Origin: Picochlorum sp. 'celeri'
Lineage: Eukaryota; Chlorophyta; Trebouxiophyceae
NCBI GenBank assembly: GCA_010909725.1
Contig: JAACMV010000001.1
Coordinates: 981,764 to 1,045,763 of the forward strand
Length of the DNA: 64,000 nucleotides
Direction of reading: 5' to 3'
Shown here: piece by piece, positions 61,239-64,000 of the stretch
How positions within the stretch are numbered: the stretch's first letter is position 1
Layout of the letters: every line of letters begins with the position of its first letter
Notes under the pieces: generated by a model
Database searches by the model: none
The model's input: the letters and a program-made list of their open reading frames with translations, nothing else
What the model was told of the DNA's origin: nothing
Position numbers and translations under genes: made by a program

Positions 61239-63551
61239 ATGAAAAAAAAGAGAAAGGTGTCCGCCACACCATCGAAAAAGGTGAAGAAAAAGAAGTTTAC
61301 TCGATTGGATGTGGCTATAAAGAAGGATAAAGACCGTTTTTTTCAATAAGACAGTCGTCAAGTGCACTTTGCAGCCTTTTTGTAAGTTCAAAGTGGTTCA
61401 ACGCGAAATTGAAGAATGTGTATTCTATCTGAGTAGACTACAGATTCATGTGCATCATGTCATGCATCTATTGTTATTGAGGAACGGTGGGGCATTTAGA
61501 GGACCACAAAGATGAAACTCTCTACGAACTCTACAACAAAATCTACAGACACCTTGCTAATCATTTGCAACAAAAGAAGGAGAGAAAGGATGTTGATACC
61601 AACTTGCGCGACTTGTGCAAGGAATATTGTGAGGAGACTGGGTTAAAAACAGATTGGCCACAGGGTTGTCTCTCTTCTTGGAGAGGCAAAACAATGGAGG
61701 CAGATGGCCCAGCAGTCGTCTGTTATGCATACCACGCATTTGGAAACCAATCTTAATGTATATGCATTACGGTATCTGAGATATTTGCTATTTCGAGACG
61801 ACACGGACTTGACCAAATCAAAAATTTGTCAAAGAAGAAGTTTGGACAAGTATTTTCTGCAATCACACAGGCATTCTGGGAGAGGACGAAAGTCAGTGAT
61901 ATTGTTGAACGTAGACCATCATTGACAGAATTTGCGTCTGATGTGTCAGTATGGGATGAAGCACAGAGAGCCTTGGATATCATTTGCTCGTTGGTGCCAA
62001 AGACGACAACTCTTTCTGAGAAATCCAGAATTTGCTTCTGGATTTTGGGTCACTTGGAGCCATTCGTGGAATCACTGCAACAGAGGTTCAGAAACGGAGA
62101 GTTTGAAGGGAAGAAGAGTAATACTTGGAAGACAGAAATGGACATTTTGTCTGTGTCCACAGATGGCCTGGAAACCAAGCATATCCATATCTCCAGCACA
62201 GCAGTGAAGGACTATGGTTGAGCAACTCGCAAAGAAATATCCATATATCAGAAAGATAGTAGATGACTGTCCAGCACTGGATGACTATACAATAAGTATT
62301 ATTATTGGAAATCGATATTCAACATGAAGCGAGTATTGAAAAAAAAGCACATGAAGGACCAAACGAAACTCAGATTCGATGCTCTATATGCACTGATGGC
62401 GTCTCTGTTTCTGCTGTTATAGACACTGTGAAGTCGGATCTGGAATGCAAGATAATCCATCTGCAGGATGATATGAATTACGTCAAAGCAAAGTTGTGGG
62501 CCACCTAATTGTGGGATGTTTGCAACCAACATTATTGCAAAAAAGATCAGATATGACCCTTTGCGTATTCTCCTTGGTGACATTTCCACCATACATTATG
62601 TTCTACTGAAGCCATTGTTGCATACATTAAAGTCACAAAAGGACGTTCTACAGAAACGAAAGGCTAAAAACAAAGACAAGACAGTCATCACAGAAAGGAT
62701 CAAAAGGTTGGCTGGCATACGCAAAGATGACCATGGTATATATCACACAGATTGTATCATTGTCGGTTTGGACCCAGGTAAAAAGTCAGCGGCCACGTGG
62801 GTTTTTCATGATTCGGAAAAGCAAAAGATCCATGCAAAGTGGAATGCAGAAAATGGTCGTCATACAGAGGTGGAAGACAGATATAAAAGTGATTCTCTGG
62901 GGTCAGGAGAATGGATCTTCTTATCTAGTCAGAAACAGTATACAGCCAAAAAAGAAAAGGATGTCTGAATACTGTCCTGCATGGGTGTCTGTGCCAACAT
63001 ACAAGACAGTAGATCTTGAGAAAATTTTTGAGAGTTACAGATTCCAAGTTTCTATGTGGCCCCAACTGCAACAAGCCTTCTTCGATGACAAAAAATGGTA
63101 TCAGAAACAGAAGATGAGGAAATTTTGCAAGGAAAAGTCGGCCATGGAGGATGTGGTTGCTCGAATCTGTGGAACAAGAAACAAAGAGGCACAGAAGAGA
63201 GTCATCGTGGCGTATGGTGATGGTGATAATAACGGCACAATGAGGGGCACTGCTCCTATCATGAGCACAAAACTGTTCAACAAGGTATCGGAATGTGCCA
63301 CAGTTGTGTTGGTTAATGAATTCAATACGTCCAAACTCTGTTCTTGCTGTCATGAGGCAATGGAACAGTACAACAAACAATTCAGGATGAAACGTTGTCA
63401 CAACAATGAATGCATTCGAAATGTTTGGGACCGTGATGTCAATGCCAGTATCAATATCAAAGACTTGTTTTTGGAAAAGTGTCACAATGGATCTCGAATC
63501 AAGGCTTTCAAGAGGACGAGGAAAAGGCAAAGGACATCAACACGGCAATGA
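61239..63551 (+). pseudogene. Fanzor (eukaryotic TnpB-like RNA-guided nuclease), frame-broken
   Basis: A TnpB/Fanzor protein is read in successive frames. The N-terminus, from ATG 61239, is highly basic (MKKKRKVSATPSKKVKKKK), a nuclear-localisation signal. Then come helical segments (e.g. THLETNLNVYALRYLRYLLF near 61720-61780), the RuvC-I motif VGLDPGKKSA (Asp at 62771), the RuvC-II-like VNEFNTSKLCSCCHEAM (63312-63362), a C4 zinc finger completed by RCHNNEC, and RuvC-III WDRDVNASINI (63425-63457). Spacing fits the Fanzor pattern D-X(125-275)-TS-xx-C4-RD. About nine frame changes occur, with no gaps between segments, so introns do not explain them. It is either a decayed gene or an intact one with assembly errors at homopolymers. 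Members cut DNA guided by a 3'-encoded omega-type RNA. Confidence 0.85.
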
Positions 63552-63648
63552 ATTCGGCATGTAAGTCGGCTGCTTTTTGCAGACGCTATGCTTCAAGATA
63601 CAGCAGAGAGAACGATGGAACTTCCAAGTTTGGAACATTCCGTCCGAC
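63552..63648 (+). ncRNA. Candidate 3' guide-RNA (omega/fRNA) region of the Fanzor element
   Basis: The ~97 bp between the Fanzor stop and the right TIR have no ORF but hold small hairpins (CTGC-TTTTT-GCAG near 63570-63583; TTCCAA-GT-TTGGAA near 63622-63635). In known Fanzor and TnpB loci the guide RNA scaffold comes from exactly this place, running to the element end. Placement by analogy only. Confidence 0.35.
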
Positions 63649-63672
63649 AAACGAAATTAAAAAATTTTACTG
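63649..63672 (-). repeat. Right terminal inverted repeat of the Fanzor element
   Basis: 24 bp, AAACGAAATTAAAAAATTTTACTG... on the plus strand, complementary to 61107-61130 at 21 positions. Followed by TA. Confidence 0.75.
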
Positions 63673-63705
63673 TAATTTATGGCTACTTATTATTTATTAT
63701 TATGA

Positions 63706-64000
63706 TTAGATTTTGACACCTGGAGGCAGAGCACCGTTGTTCTCAAACATGTAGATGAGATCTCGGGAGACATGTTCCTCTGGCTCCCAGGTGTCCTCTG
63801 ATCCATCCATCCATCTCACCAAATACGCACGAGAGTCTCCCTTATTTCGGACATCGAGAATCTTCTCAGCTTTCGCGTACTCCAGGTTATCTTGGTAATC
63901 GGCTACGACTCTTCCGACATGTACTTCTCGTGGACCCACACAGGTTCATCTTCGTCGGGAAATTTCACCAAGTACTCCTTGGCTCCATCGCCATTTTCTA
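63706..64000 (-). CDS. CAO: cpSRP43 (chloroplast SRP 43-kDa, CAO), 3' end, with one apparent frame break
   Basis: The C-terminal chromodomains of cpSRP43. Reading leftward from the window edge, one frame gives GDGAKEYLVKFPDEDEPVWV (chromodomain 2) and ends at a TAG after YMSEES (63906-63908). The next frame, open from 63939, continues VADYQDNLEYAKAEKILDV...YLVRWMDGSEDTWEPEEHV (chromodomain 3) to the stop at 63706. The two join as in plant cpSRP43 if one base is missing near 63906-63910. The protein delivers light-harvesting proteins to the thylakoid with cpSRP54. Its ankyrin repeats and N-terminus lie outside the window. The Fanzor element sits 31 bp past the stop. Confidence 0.85.

Larger units (their letters stand above)
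61107..63672 (+). mobile_element. Fanzor-carrying DNA transposon with TIRs and TA flanks
   Basis: 2,566 bp between TA at 61105-61106 and TA at 63673-63674. Ends: CCGTAAAAATTTTAAATTTC... and, read inward from the right, CAGTAAAATTTTTTAATTTC...; 21 of 24 bases match. TA target duplications and CAGT-like tips are features of Tc1/mariner-type elements, a group in which Fanzor1 genes are known as passengers. No transposase is seen, so it would be non-autonomous. It separates the repeat array from the 3' end of the cpSRP43 gene. Confidence 0.75.

Noticed and set aside
61239..63551. Introns as explanation of the Fanzor frame changes
   Set aside because: Adjacent coding segments meet or overlap without spare sequence for introns of the size seen in this genome.
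61107..63672. Bacterial TnpB from contamination
   Set aside because: The basic nuclear signal, the Fanzor-type zinc-finger context and direct contact with an algal plastid gene argue for a eukaryotic element.

Overview
The window reads as nuclear DNA of a compact green-lineage (chlorophyte-type) alga. Several genes belong to plastid-bearing green organisms: the chromodomain end of cpSRP43, a photosystem II S4-domain protein, a lumen-targeted protein and several proteins with transit-peptide-like N-termini. Core eukaryotic genes sit beside them: EMC4, SRP receptor beta, DDX27, UCHL5, PYM, MPP6, TAF4-like, complex I B22 and SDHAF2. Genes lie close together on both strands and some convergent genes overlap at their stops. 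Introns are few and short (about 56-142 nt, GT-AG); I placed most of them by protein continuity. I cannot name the species.

Positions 1 to about 53.2 kb are ordinary gene-dense sequence with about 41 protein genes. Themes are RNA metabolism (TFIIS-M/SPOC protein, MPP6, GPATCH1, SPF45, PYM, DDX27, RluA-type pseudouridine synthase), mitochondrial biogenesis (SDHAF2, uL1m, a Bot1-like protein, NDUFB9), plastid proteins, secretion and ER (EMC4, SRPRB) and metabolism (squalene epoxidase, UDP-glucose 4,6-dehydratase, amidase, monoacylglycerol lipase, a MOCOS-like PLP enzyme, a degenerate IGPS-like barrel). A purple acid phosphatase gene at 13.4-16.2 kb lies between two perfect 56-bp direct repeats. 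It looks as if it was inserted between two genes whose stop codons once abutted.

Positions 53.26 to 61.10 kb hold three head-to-tail copies of a 2.5-2.75 kb non-coding repeat. Each copy has an AT-rich body, a zone of degenerate short repeats and a GC-rich island of about 400 bp. Copy 2 resembles copy 1 at its left end and is practically identical to copy 3 over its last 2.1 kb, which points to recent unequal exchange or conversion.

Positions 61,107-63,672 form the most interesting feature: a 2,566-bp element with 24-bp terminal inverted repeats (21/24 matching), flanked by TA dinucleotides. It carries a Fanzor (eukaryotic TnpB-like, RuvC/zinc-finger RNA-guided nuclease family) gene with a basic nuclear-localisation-like N-terminus. 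The reading frame is broken by about nine frame changes. It lies 31 bp beyond the stop codon of the cpSRP43 gene, which itself shows a one-base frame break at the window end. Copies 2 and 3 of the repeat differ only by five homopolymer-length changes, so some or all of these frame breaks may be assembly errors rather than decay.
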